A stretch of DNA of 37,382 nucleotides, taken from Proteobacteria bacterium UBA6156. Lineage in GTDB: Bacteria > Pseudomonadota > Alphaproteobacteria > UBA2136 > UBA6156. Below, in pieces: positions 16,011 through 23,301 of the stretch; the first letter of the stretch is position 1; every line of letters starts with the position of its first letter. The notes under the pieces are model-generated. The model was not told where the DNA came from. It worked only from the letters and a program-made list of their open reading frames with translations, and searched no databases. The position numbers and the translations under genes are program-made. The stretch is taken from the NCBI GenBank assembly GCA_002422365.1, contig DIUO01000007.1, forward strand, positions 1-37,382, in the 5' to 3' direction.

Positions 16011-17784
16011 ATGCGTCGTCGGCGCGGGCTTGCATGGACCAGAGCTTGTGGTAGAGGCCGCGCTTTTTGAGGAGCTGGGCGTGGGTGCCTTGTTCGACGA
16101 TTTTACCGCCATCGAGCACCACGATCGTGTGGGCGTGGGCGATGGTGGAGAGGCGGTGGGCGACGATGAGGGTGGTGCGGTTTTCGGATAGTTTATGCAG
16201 GGCGGTTTGGACGTCTTTCTCGGAGGCGGTATCGAGTGCGGCGGTGGCTTCATCGAGCAGCAGAATGGGGGCGTTTTTAAGAATGGCGCGGGCGATGGAG
16301 ATGCGCTGCTTTTGCCCGCCGGAGAGTTTGAGGCCGTTTTCGCCCAGCAGGGTGTGATAGCCCTCGGGCATGGCGGTGATGAAGCTGTGGGCGGCGGCGG
16401 CGCGGGCGGCGGCTTCTATGGCTGCCTGTGAGGCGCGCGGGTTGGCATAGGCGATGTTGGCGGCGATGGTGTCGTCGAAGATGGCGACATCTTGCGTGAC
16501 CAGCGCAATGTGGCTGCGCAGGGATTTGAGAGTGACTTTGGAGGTGTCGTGGCCATCGATACTGATATGCCCGTGCGAGAGGTTGTAAAAGCGCGGCAGC
16601 AGGTTGAGCAGCGAGGATTTGCCCGCCCCGGACGGGCCGACAAAGGCGACGGTGTGCCCGGCGGGGATGGTGAGGTTGATGTCGGTGAGGGCGTGGGTGC
16701 CGTCGGCATAGGTGAGGTTGACGGCGTTGAAGTGGATTTGGCCTTTTTTGACCTGGAGGGCGGTGGCGCCGGGTTGGTCGGTGAGGGTGAGGGGGGCGTC
16801 GATGACCTCGAAGGCGCGTTGGGCGGCGGCGAGGCCCTCTTGCAAATTGTTGTTGAGGTTGGTGATGCCCTTGAGCGGGCGACTGAGCATGACCAGCGAG
16901 GCCATGAAGCTGGCAAACGACCCGGTGGTGAGCGTGCCCTGCGCAATGCGCTGCCCGGCGTAGAGCATGATGGCGGCGATGACGACGGTGCCGATGAACT
17001 CGACCGATGGTGACGACATGGCGCGGATGCGCACGGCGCGGAGCGTGCTGTCGAGCACTTCGGTGATGCGGGCGGACATGCGGCGGGTTTCGGATTTTTC
17101 TTGCGTGTAGCTTTGCACCTGGCGGATGTGGGTGAGGGTTTGCGCGAGGTGGTGCGTCATGTGCGCGGTGCTCTCTTGGTTCACGCGGCTGTATTTGCGG
17201 GTGAGGCGCCCGAAGCGGCGGATGGGAATGACGGTGAGGGGAATGATGAGCAGGGTGAGCAGGGTGAGGCGGACATCTTGCAGCAGCATGTTGGCAAAGA
17301 GGCCGATGATGGTGGCGGTGTCCTTCAGGCCGGAGTTGAAAATTTGGGTGACGGCGTATTTGAGGCGTTGCAAATCGGAAATGAAACGGCTGGTGAGGGT
17401 GCCGCTGGGGTGGTCGGCAAAAAAGGCCAGGCTTTGGCCGAGGGTGCGGGTGTACATGTCCTCTTGCAGTTTGGCGACGATGCGCTGGCCGACGCTTTCC
17501 ATGAAATAGAGCTGATAATAGGCCGCAACCCCGCGGATGACGGTGAGGCCGACGATGGCAAAAATAACCGTGTTGATGACGCCGATGCGGCCGGAGATGA
17601 GGCCGTTGTCGAACAACGGTTGGATAAGGTGCGCCTGCATGGCCAGGGCGACGGCGATGACCAGCATGGCGAACCCGGCCCAGAGGAGGTCGGCCTTGTG
17701 GGACCACATGTAATGCTTGCCCAGGCGGCCCAGCATGCCGCCCGAGGTGTAGATGTGTGATTTGGGGCGGAGTGTTTTGGCCAT
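16009..17784 (-). CDS. msbA: MsbA-type lipid A/ABC exporter (fused TM and ATPase)
   Basis: This 591-residue half-transporter has an N-terminal six-span exporter domain (residues about 30-330) and a C-terminal ATPase. The Walker A is G-P-S-G-A-G-K-S-S, the Q-loop is in V-T-Q-D, the signature is L-S-G-G-Q-K-Q-R, the Walker B is I-L-L-L-D-E-A-T-A-A-L-D, and the switch His is in V-A-H-R-L-S-T-I. These define the MsbA/LipidA-exporter group of ABC transporters. Assignment to lipid A flipping is supported by the nearby waaA, lpxK and acyltransferase genes, although other lipid or peptide substrates cannot be excluded. It is transcribed divergently from the PAP2 gene, with about 105 nt between the starts. 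Confidence 0.88.
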   Translation of the reverse strand: MAKTLRPKSHIYTSGGMLGRLGKHYMWSHKADLLWAGFAMLVIAVALAMQAHLIQPLFDNGLISGRIGVINTVIFAIVGLTVIRGVAAYYQLYFMESVGQRIVAKLQEDMYTRTLGQSLAFFADHPSGTLTSRFISDLQRLKYAVTQIFNSGLKDTATIIGLFANMLLQDVRLTLLTLLIIPLTVIPIRRFGRLTRKYSRVNQESTAHMTHHLAQTLTHIRQVQSYTQEKSETRRMSARITEVLDSTLRAVRIRAMSSPSVEFIGTVVIAAIMLYAGQRIAQGTLTTGSFASFMASLVMLSRPLKGITNLNNNLQEGLAAAQRAFEVIDAPLTLTDQPGATALQVKKGQIHFNAVNLTYADGTHALTDINLTIPAGHTVAFVGPSGAGKSSLLNLLPRFYNLSHGHISIDGHDTSKVTLKSLRSHIALVTQDVAIFDDTIAANIAYANPRASQAAIEAAARAAAAHSFITAMPEGYHTLLGENGLKLSGGQKQRISIARAILKNAPILLLDEATAALDTASEKDVQTALHKLSENRTTLIVAHRLSTIAHAHTIVVLDGGKIVEQGTHAQLLKKRGLYHKLWSMQARADDA

Positions 17785-17890
17785 AGGCGCGCTTATAGCA
17801 TGGTTTGCTGCGCGTTAGAAGCTGGAGATTTGTGCGGGACGGTGCGCGGCGTGCTTTCTTTACCCCGAGGAATTGGGTATAACCGTTGCC

Positions 17891-18574
17891 ATGATGACCC
17901 GATGCCCCGATGCCCTTTGGTGCCGCCTGCAAGGCCCGCTGCTGCTGGCGGTGTGGGGGCTGGCGCTGGGCTTTGTGATGTGGGCCAGTGGGGCGGATGT
18001 GGCGATTCAGTTGGGGTTGGAGGCGAATTATCACCAAGGGTTTAACACGCTGATGCGTGGGCTGGGCGAGCTGGGCAAGGGGAGTACTCAGGCCCTGGCC
18101 TGTGCGCTGCTGGCGCTGCTGCTGGCCGTGCATGCCCGCTGGCAGGGGCGCGCGCCCGGCATGGCGCCGCGCCTGCTGCTGGCGGCAGTGGCGGTGTTTG
18201 CGCTGGCGGGTGCGGTGAACTGGTTGCTGAAGCTGGGGGTGGGCCGCGCGCGCCCCAAAGAACTGCTGTGGAATGGTGGCGGGCCGTTTGATGCTGCGCC
18301 GTTGACGCTGGATGCGCTGTGGTGGAGCTTCCCCAGCGGGCACAGTTGCAGCACGTTTGCGCTGGCGGTGTGGCTGGGGTTGGCTTTTCCGCGTTGGCGC
18401 TGGCCATTGCTGGCGGCGGCGGTGGTGCTGAGCGCCAGCCGCTTTTTGGCTTTGACACCGCATTATTTGGGCGATGTGCTGGCCGGGGCGGCGCTGGGGG
18501 CGGCCGTGGCCTGGGCGATGTGGATTGTGTGGGCCCCCCGGCTGCAGGCACCGCGTAAGGGAGGCCAACGATGA
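17891..18574 (+). CDS. PAP2-family membrane phosphatase
   Basis: This 227-residue integral membrane phosphatase carries the three PAP2 motifs: K-x6-R-P (K114 to R121-P122), P-S-G-H (148-151) and S-R-x-x-x-x-x-x-H-x3-D (S183, R184, H191, D195). The last motif has six rather than the usual five residues between Arg and His. Members dephosphorylate undecaprenyl pyrophosphate, phosphatidate-type lipids or lipid A. Here the downstream ArnT-like and polyprenyl glycosyltransferase genes favour undecaprenyl pyrophosphate recycling or lipid A dephosphorylation. I chose the ATG at 17891 over an upstream TTG. The stop overlaps the next start (ATGA). Confidence 0.9.
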   Translation: MMTRCPDALWCRLQGPLLLAVWGLALGFVMWASGADVAIQLGLEANYHQGFNTLMRGLGELGKGSTQALACALLALLLAVHARWQGRAPGMAPRLLLAAVAVFALAGAVNWLLKLGVGRARPKELLWNGGGPFDAAPLTLDALWWSFPSGHSCSTFALAVWLGLAFPRWRWPLLAAAVVLSASRFLALTPHYLGDVLAGAALGAAVAWAMWIVWAPRLQAPRKGGQR

Positions 18575-20469
18575 CCGCGTGGTGGCAGACCTTAAGCCGG
18601 GCGCAGAAGCGCTTTGGGCTGATGTGCGCGCTGCTGGCGCTGGTGCTGCTGGCGCTGTATGGCGGCGGGCATGCGCGCTATGGGTTGTTTGATGTGGATG
18701 AGGCGATTTTTACGCAGGCGACGGTGGAGATGCGGCATTCCGGGGCGATTTCTATGCCCACTTACAACGGTGAGCCGCGTTACCATAAGCCGCCGTTGTT
18801 TTATTGGGTGCAGGGGGCCTTTATGGGCCTGCTGGGTGAGGGCAGCCTGTATGCCGCGCGCCTGCCGAGTGTGATGGGGGCGCTGGGGGCTTTGCTGCTG
18901 CTGGGCTGGGGTGTGGCGCGCCTGTCCGGCAGCCGCCGTTGGGGGCTGATGGCCACGCTGGCGCTGGGGCTGAACTTGAGCTTTGTGGTGGTGGGGCGTG
19001 CCGCCACTGCCGATGGCCTGCTGAACCTGACCAGTGTGGCGCTGGCGCTGTGGGTGGTGCATGTGATGTACCCCGGCAACAATGTGCTGGAGCGCGGTGA
19101 CGCAAAAGCGGTGAGCGCCGCGCTGGTGACGGCGCGCCTGAAAGCGGTGACGGCGCGGGCCGCCGCGCAGCGCCACCTGTGGCTGGTGACCGGTGCGCTG
19201 GCGGCGGTGGGCTTTTTGGCCAAAGGGCCAGTGGCGTGGATACCCGCCGCGCTGATGGTGCTGGCGGTGCTGGCGCTGCGGCGCGACCGGGGGGTGATAT
19301 GGCGCCGGCTGGCGCCGGTGAAGGCCGGAGCTTTGTGCCTGCTGCTGCTGCTGCCGTGGGTGGGGCTGCTGGTGGTGCAGTTCGGCTTCGGGTTTTTTTA
19401 TGACTTTTTTATTCAGCATAACCTGCACCGCTACGCCGGGGGCCTGAGCAACACGCAGAGCGACAGTGTGTTTTATTATTTAGTGGTGCTGCTGGTGGGG
19501 TTCTTCCCGTGGGTGTTTATGCTGCCCAAGGCGGTGGCGATGACGCTGAAAGGCGGCACCCGCCGCCTGCGCCAAGGCTTGCGCGGCGATGACCCGGCGC
19601 GGGCGCTGCCTTATTTGGCGTTGATATGGGCGGTGGGATATGTGGTGTTTTTCAGTTTCAGCCAGACCAAGTTGGCGCATTATATTGTGCCCGCTTACCC
19701 GGCGCTGGCAATTTTGGTGGGCATGGTGCTGGCGCAGGTGCCCGCCGTGCGGCTGGGCACGCTGGTGACATTGCTGGGCGGAATGCTGGGGCTGCTGATG
19801 GGCCTGCTGATGCTGGCGCTGAACCCGCTGCTGCTGGGGCTGCGCAGCGACACGTTGAGCGGCGTGCTGGGCTGGTTGCAGGCGGTGTTGGGCTTTGACT
19901 GGCCGCCGCGCGACCCCATGGCCAGCGCGGTGCTGGCGCTGCCGGTGGAGCTGAACGTTGCGCCGTTTCTTGTTGGTGGGTTGCTGCTGCTGGTGGTGGT
20001 GCCCGCCTGGGGGCTGGTGGCCCGTGGTGCAGCCCGGGGTGCGCGGGCCGGAGCCCTGCTGCTGGCTACCAGCTGGGCCGCCTGCCTGCTGCTGATTGCG
20101 GGGGGAGTGGTGCCGACGATTTGGCGTTATACTCAGGCGCCGCTGGCCGAGGTGGCCCAGGCGATGCGGGCGGCCCCGGCGACCACGGCGATGATTCATT
20201 TAGGGGTGCATAAGCCGAGTGTGCGGTATCTTTCGGGAAGGCCGTTTACCAAACTGGAAAACCCGTTGCAGTTGCCCGGCACCCTGACCGCCACCGAAAC
20301 CTGGGTGCTGACCGAAGAGGATAAAGTGGCGCCGATTGTGACCGAGCTTGGCCTGCGCGGCCGGGCCCAAGTGCTGGGCCAGCGCTGCCACGGCGGCTAT
20401 TGCCTGCTGTTGGTGGCCCAGCCTGGGTTGCCGGGCGAGGCGGAGCAGGCTGCGCCGGAGACGGAATGA
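18571..20469 (+). CDS. ArnT-like polyprenyl-phosphate sugar transferase (GT-C, PMT type)
   Basis: This 632-residue GT-C glycosyltransferase has about a dozen membrane spans. Near the N-terminus is the PMT/ArnT catalytic loop D-V-D-E-A-I-F-T-Q-A-T-V-E-M, followed by H-K-P-P-L-F-Y-W-V-Q. A later segment, Q-T-K-L-A-H-Y-I-V-P-A-Y-P-A-L-A, is also typical of ArnT-like proteins. Such enzymes move a sugar from undecaprenyl phosphate to lipid A or another periplasmic acceptor. A soluble-looking C-terminal region of about 110 residues follows the last span. It overlaps the PAP2 gene by 4 nt and is followed by the glycosyltransferase that probably makes its lipid-linked donor. The exact sugar is unknown, so I do not name it arnT. 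Confidence 0.88.
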   Translation: MTAWWQTLSRAQKRFGLMCALLALVLLALYGGGHARYGLFDVDEAIFTQATVEMRHSGAISMPTYNGEPRYHKPPLFYWVQGAFMGLLGEGSLYAARLPSVMGALGALLLLGWGVARLSGSRRWGLMATLALGLNLSFVVVGRAATADGLLNLTSVALALWVVHVMYPGNNVLERGDAKAVSAALVTARLKAVTARAAAQRHLWLVTGALAAVGFLAKGPVAWIPAALMVLAVLALRRDRGVIWRRLAPVKAGALCLLLLLPWVGLLVVQFGFGFFYDFFIQHNLHRYAGGLSNTQSDSVFYYLVVLLVGFFPWVFMLPKAVAMTLKGGTRRLRQGLRGDDPARALPYLALIWAVGYVVFFSFSQTKLAHYIVPAYPALAILVGMVLAQVPAVRLGTLVTLLGGMLGLLMGLLMLALNPLLLGLRSDTLSGVLGWLQAVLGFDWPPRDPMASAVLALPVELNVAPFLVGGLLLLVVVPAWGLVARGAARGARAGALLLATSWAACLLLIAGGVVPTIWRYTQAPLAEVAQAMRAAPATTAMIHLGVHKPSVRYLSGRPFTKLENPLQLPGTLTATETWVLTEEDKVAPIVTELGLRGRAQVLGQRCHGGYCLLLVAQPGLPGEAEQAAPETE

Positions 20470-20500
20470 TATTCAGGACACAGGATTTAAGTTAAGGACA

Positions 20501-20536
20501 ATGATTATGAACACAACGGGAACGGAACGCGCATGA
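20501..20536 (+). CDS. Possible 11-residue leader peptide overlapping the GT2 start
   Basis: An 11-codon frame (M-I-M-N-T-T-G-T-E-R-A) opens 3 nt after AAGGAC and its TGA overlaps the ATG of the next gene (ATGA). Its own Shine-Dalgarno is as good as that of the downstream gene, so it could couple translation. It could also be chance. Confidence 0.3.
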   Translation: MIMNTTGTERA

Positions 20537-21522
20537 GCAAGGCCGCTGGTAAGGCAAGTTTGGGTGGGGCTATGGGCGGGGCCGTGGACGTCTCGGTAGT
20601 GGTGCCGCTGTATAATGAGGAAGAAAGCCTGCCGCTGCTGGTGGAGAAAACCGTAGCCGCCCTGCGCCCCACCGGGCTGCGCTGGGAGCTGGTGTGCGTG
20701 AACGACGGCAGCCGCGACGGCACCGCCGCCGTGCTGGAGGCGCTGGAAGCTGCCACGCCGGAGCTGGTGGGGGTGTATTTTAGGCGCAATTACGGCCAGA
20801 CCGCGGCGATGCAAGCCGGGTTTGATGCCGCACAAGGCGCGATTATTGTGACCATGGACGGCGATTTGCAGAACGACCCCAAGGATATACCGGCGCTGCT
20901 GGCCAAAATGGCCGAAACCGATGCGGATATTGTGAGCGGCTGGCGCAAAGACCGCCAGGACAGCGAACTGACCAGCAACCTGCCCAGCCGCCTGGCCAAC
21001 CGCCTGCTGGCCAAAATAACCGGCCTGAAGCTGCACGACAGCGGCTGCAGCCTGAAAGCCTACCGCGCCGACCTGATTGACGAACTGCATATTTATGGCG
21101 AGCTGCACCGGTTTATACCCGCCGTGGCGATGCAATACGGTGCCCGGGTGGAAGAAGTGGTGGTGACCCACCATGCGCGGCAATTTGGGGCCAGCAAGTA
21201 TGGTATCGATAAGACCATCCGGGTGGCACTGGATATTATCCAGTTGTATTTCTTTCAGAAATTCATTCATCGGCCGATGCACTTTTTTGGCTACGGCGGC
21301 CTGCTGCTGATGGTGCCCGGCGGGCTGATGATGACCTGGCTGCTGCTGCTGAAAGTGCTGGGGGAAGATATTGGCGGCCGCCCGATGCTGATGGCGGCGA
21401 TGATGTTGATTTTATTGGGTGTACAGTTGTTGGGGATGGGGATCCTTGGGGAGATACTTATTCGTATTTACCATGAACCCCAAGGAAGAAAACAATATTT
21501 GCTGCGAGCGCGCAGCAAATAG
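20533..21522 (+). CDS. Polyprenyl-phosphate glycosyltransferase (GT2, ArnC/DPM-like)
   Basis: This 329-residue family 2 glycosyltransferase is membrane-anchored by two C-terminal spans. The GT-A domain starts with V-S-V-V-V-P-L-Y-N-E-E-E-S, has V-N-D-G-S-R-D-G-T, F-R-R-N-Y-G-Q-T-A-A-M, and the metal-binding M-D-G-D-L-Q-N-D-P. The later D-S-G-C-S-L-K-A-Y-R and H-H-A-R-Q-F-G-A-S-K-Y-G are characteristic of ArnC, GtrB and dolichyl-phosphate mannose synthase relatives. It would load a sugar onto undecaprenyl phosphate in the cytoplasm, to be used by the ArnT-like protein encoded just upstream after flipping. A gap of 63 nt holds a possible leader peptide. A palindromic repeat begins one base after the stop. 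Confidence 0.93.
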   Translation: MSKAAGKASLGGAMGGAVDVSVVVPLYNEEESLPLLVEKTVAALRPTGLRWELVCVNDGSRDGTAAVLEALEAATPELVGVYFRRNYGQTAAMQAGFDAAQGAIIVTMDGDLQNDPKDIPALLAKMAETDADIVSGWRKDRQDSELTSNLPSRLANRLLAKITGLKLHDSGCSLKAYRADLIDELHIYGELHRFIPAVAMQYGARVEEVVVTHHARQFGASKYGIDKTIRVALDIIQLYFFQKFIHRPMHFFGYGGLLLMVPGGLMMTWLLLLKVLGEDIGGRPMLMAAMMLILLGVQLLGMGILGEILIRIYHEPQGRKQYLLRARSK

Positions 21523-21724
21523 CACCGAATTCTACTGACAGCGGTGCTTTTTGATTTTTCCTTGATGCTGCGCTCCGCATGTACTGATTTGTACACTTGC
21601 GGTGCTCGCATCTGCGGAGAAAATCAAAAATCCCTCGCTGTCAGCGAATTCCGGGGCCTCAACAGGTTTGCCGTTGGTGTTGCTCTGCGCTGGCGCTCAG
21701 GCCAACGGCAAAAAGGAAGGCCCC
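21523..21724. repeat. Palindromic element, type A copy 1
   Basis: The outer arms are GAATTC (21527-21532 and 21646-21651), followed inward by CTGACAGC pairing with GCTGTCAG and TTTTTGATTTT (21548-21558) pairing with AAAATCAAAAA (21620-21630). The centre is a 38-nt block (21571-21608) with GTAC...GTAC, nearly identical to copy 2 (one mismatch). Arm-to-arm length is 125 nt. The right end AGCGAATTCCGGGGC is followed by a further inverted repeat: GGGGCC (21653) with GGCCCC (21719), enclosing TGCCGTTGG/CCAACGGCA. It fills the space between two convergent genes. No protein-coding frame is convincing. Confidence 0.85.
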
Positions 21725-21766
21725 TTGGGCCTGTGAAATGAAGGTGGGCGTTCACGGCCCTTGTGT

Positions 21767-22111
21767 TCAGGAGCCGGGGTTGAGGCCGGGGTTGATGCCG
21801 TAGGGTTGCAGGGCCTGGTTGCGTTTGGCTTCCAGCCGTTTGGCAAAGGTGGTGACGTTGTCGAGGGTTAATTGGGTGGGGTCGGAGATGGAGCTGGCGA
21901 TGGGCTGGGTGACGTCGTTTTTGTCGGCGAGGTTGGTGAGCTGGGCGACCCCCCATTGGGCGGCACCGACCCAGGCCATGGGGTCGGAGGCGGAGGCCTC
22001 GAGACGGGGCAAGGTGGGGAAATAGCGGCCGCGTTCGACCAGCCCGACACCTTCCACCGCGTAAAACGCGGCGATGCCGAGAATGGTGTAATTGACGAGC
22101 CTGAACAGCAT
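21767..22111 (-). CDS. Small hypothetical protein with N-terminal membrane anchor
   Basis: This 114-residue protein of unknown function begins M-L-F-R-L-V-N-Y-T-I-L-G-I-A-A-F-Y-A-V-E-G, which looks like an uncleaved anchor. A polar region follows that contains W-V-G-A-A-Q-W-G-V and a predicted helix with K-R-L-E-A-K-R. The end is Pro/Gly/Asn-rich. On the - strand AAAGGA lies 6 nt before the ATG, a good ribosome binding site that supports this as a real gene. It converges on the GT2 gene across a palindromic element and diverges from rplU. I do not assign a family. Confidence 0.65.
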   Translation of the reverse strand: MLFRLVNYTILGIAAFYAVEGVGLVERGRYFPTLPRLEASASDPMAWVGAAQWGVAQLTNLADKNDVTQPIASSISDPTQLTLDNVTTFAKRLEAKRNQALQPYGINPGLNPGS

Positions 22112-22420
22112 GAGTGTCCTTTCCTGTCTCTTTATAGCTTATGGCGCGCCTGCTGCTGACGGATTTTCCTGACAGAGAGGCTGAAACCGGGCATTTGGTG
22201 CAGGGGGGAGGGCCTTTGCCGCCACAGGTTGACGTTGGGCTGCGGTGGGAATGATGGCCAAAGACCTACTTGGGAGGATGTGGGATAGGGGTGCGGGAAG
22301 GGGGTTGACAGCGGGGCTGAGGATGCGTAGAAGGCGGCATTGCCCAAAGGTTGGGCGTTGTGCGAAGGGGCTGGAAACAGTGGTATTCGCGCTAAGTTAC
22401 GGAAAAGATTGGAAACTGAT
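22112..22420. other. Intergenic region upstream of rplU
   Basis: This 309-nt gap lies between divergent genes. I see a good promoter for rplU near its right side and a small hairpin in the leader (GCCCAA-agg-TTGGGC, about 22339-22353). The first 190 nt hold the start region of the hypothetical gene and nothing else I can support. Confidence 0.5.
22305..22333 (+). promoter_or_regulatory. Sigma-70 type promoter for rplU-rpmA
   Basis: The -35 box TTGACA (22305-22310) matches consensus fully and is followed after exactly 17 nt by TAGAAG (22328-22333), which shares three of six bases with TATAAT. A start of transcription near 22340 would give a leader of about 80 nt before rplU. Confidence 0.6.
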
Positions 22421-22732
22421 ATGTACGCGATTGTCATGTGCGGCGGTAAGCAGCTGAAAGTGGCCCAAGGCGAACAGGTAAGCGTTGAGCTGCTGGGCGG
22501 CGACGTGGGCAGCAAGATTGTGCTGGACAAGGTGCTGCTGGTGGCCGACGGCGATAAAATTTCGGTCGGCAGCCCGCTGCTGGCCAATGCCAAGGTCAAT
22601 GCTGAAGTTATCAGCCACGGCAAAGGTAAGAAGGTTATTATCTTTAAAAAGCGCCGCCGCCAGAACAGCCGCCGCAAGAACGGCCACCGTCAGAGCAGCA
22701 CGATGCTGAAGATTACCGGCATTTCGCTGTAA
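22421..22732 (+). CDS. rplU: 50S ribosomal protein L21
   Basis: L21 is a 23S rRNA-binding protein of the large subunit. The product is 103 residues, the family's usual size. It begins M-Y-A-I-V-M-C-G-G-K-Q-L-K-V and contains the conserved basic segment K-K-V-I-I-F-K-K-R-R-R-Q-N-S-R-R-K-N-G-H-R-Q near the C-terminus. A longer in-frame start at 22340 would add residues unlike any L21, so I use the ATG at 22421 with GGAA upstream. It is followed 33 nt later by rpmA, the standard order, and preceded by a consensus-like promoter. Confidence 0.98.
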   Translation: MYAIVMCGGKQLKVAQGEQVSVELLGGDVGSKIVLDKVLLVADGDKISVGSPLLANAKVNAEVISHGKGKKVIIFKKRRRQNSRRKNGHRQSSTMLKITGISL

Positions 22733-22765
22733 ATCTAAGTTTTATTACCAAGGAGTAATCATACC

Positions 22766-23020
22766 ATGGCACACAAAAAAGCAGGCGGTTCTAGCCGTAA
22801 CGGACGCGATAGCGCCGGTAAGCGTTTGGGCGTGAAGTTGTTCGGCGGCCAAAAGGCTATTGCCGGCAACATTATCATTCGTCAGCGCGGCACCGCCACC
22901 CACCCGGGCCAAAACGTAGGTGTTGGCCGTGACCACACCCTGTTTGCGCTGGTGGACGGCGAAGTGACCTTTAGCACCGGTTACAAGAAGCGTAAGTTTG
23001 TGCATGTGATTCCTGCTTAA
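22766..23020 (+). CDS. rpmA: 50S ribosomal protein L27
   Basis: L27 lies near the peptidyl-transferase centre with its N-terminal tail. The 84-residue product begins M-A-H-K-K-A-G-G-S-S-R-N-G-R-D-S and includes G-V-K-L-F-G-G-Q, I-I-I-R-Q-R-G-T, and H-P-G-Q-N-V-G-V-G-R-D-H-T-L-F-A, all typical. The N-terminus has no Firmicutes-type cleavable extension. AAGGAG stands 10 nt before the ATG. A very long perfect hairpin follows the stop, closing the rplU-rpmA operon before obgE. Confidence 0.98.
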   Translation: MAHKKAGGSSRNGRDSAGKRLGVKLFGGQKAIAGNIIIRQRGTATHPGQNVGVGRDHTLFALVDGEVTFSTGYKKRKFVHVIPA

Positions 23021-23033
23021 GGATGGCTTCTGG

Positions 23034-23080
23034 GAGGAGGCAAAGAAAAGAGGGCGAGGCCCTCTTTTCTTTGCCTCCTC
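23034..23080 (+). terminator. 22-bp perfect hairpin after rpmA
   Basis: Bases 23034-23055 are perfectly complementary to 23059-23080 around a 3-nt loop. A T-rich part lies inside the right arm (TTTT, TTT) rather than after it. It probably ends the rplU-rpmA transcript and protects its 3' end. Confidence 0.8.
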
Positions 23081-23090
23081 GCCTTCGTTT

Positions 23091-23250
23091 CACCGAATTC
23101 TACTGAGCGGGGTGCTTTTTCGTTTTTTCCGCCGCCATGCGCTCCGCATGTACTCATTTGTACACTTGCGGTGCTCGGCAACGGAATAAAACGAAAAATC
23201 CCTCCCGCTCAGCGAATTCCGGGGCAAGTACCAACGCCAGCCTTTGGCTG
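23091..23250. repeat. Palindromic element, type A copy 2
   Basis: It has the same layout as copy 1: a left end CACCGAATTCTACTGA (16 nt identical), GAATTC arms at 23095-23100 and 23214-23219 (again exactly 125 nt end to end), and CTGAGCGGG pairing with CCCGCTCAG. TTTTTCGTTTT (23116) pairs with AAAACGAAAAA (23188). The inner arms differ from copy 1 yet remain complementary. The centre at 23140-23177 matches copy 1 except for one base. The tail AGCGAATTCCGGGGC is followed by ACCAACGCCAGCCT and a small CAGCC/GGCTG hairpin. It lies between the rpmA terminator and obgE. Confidence 0.85.
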
Positions 23251-23301
23251 TCGGACGAAGGTGCCGTTGTTATGCTTGCGCTTCCGTGGTAGGAGGGGCT
23301 T

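Noticed and set aside
16277..18568. 763-codon - strand frame spanning the msbA and PAP2 genes
   Set aside because: It overlaps two well-supported genes in other frames and its product is low-complexity (Pro/His/Arg/Gln).
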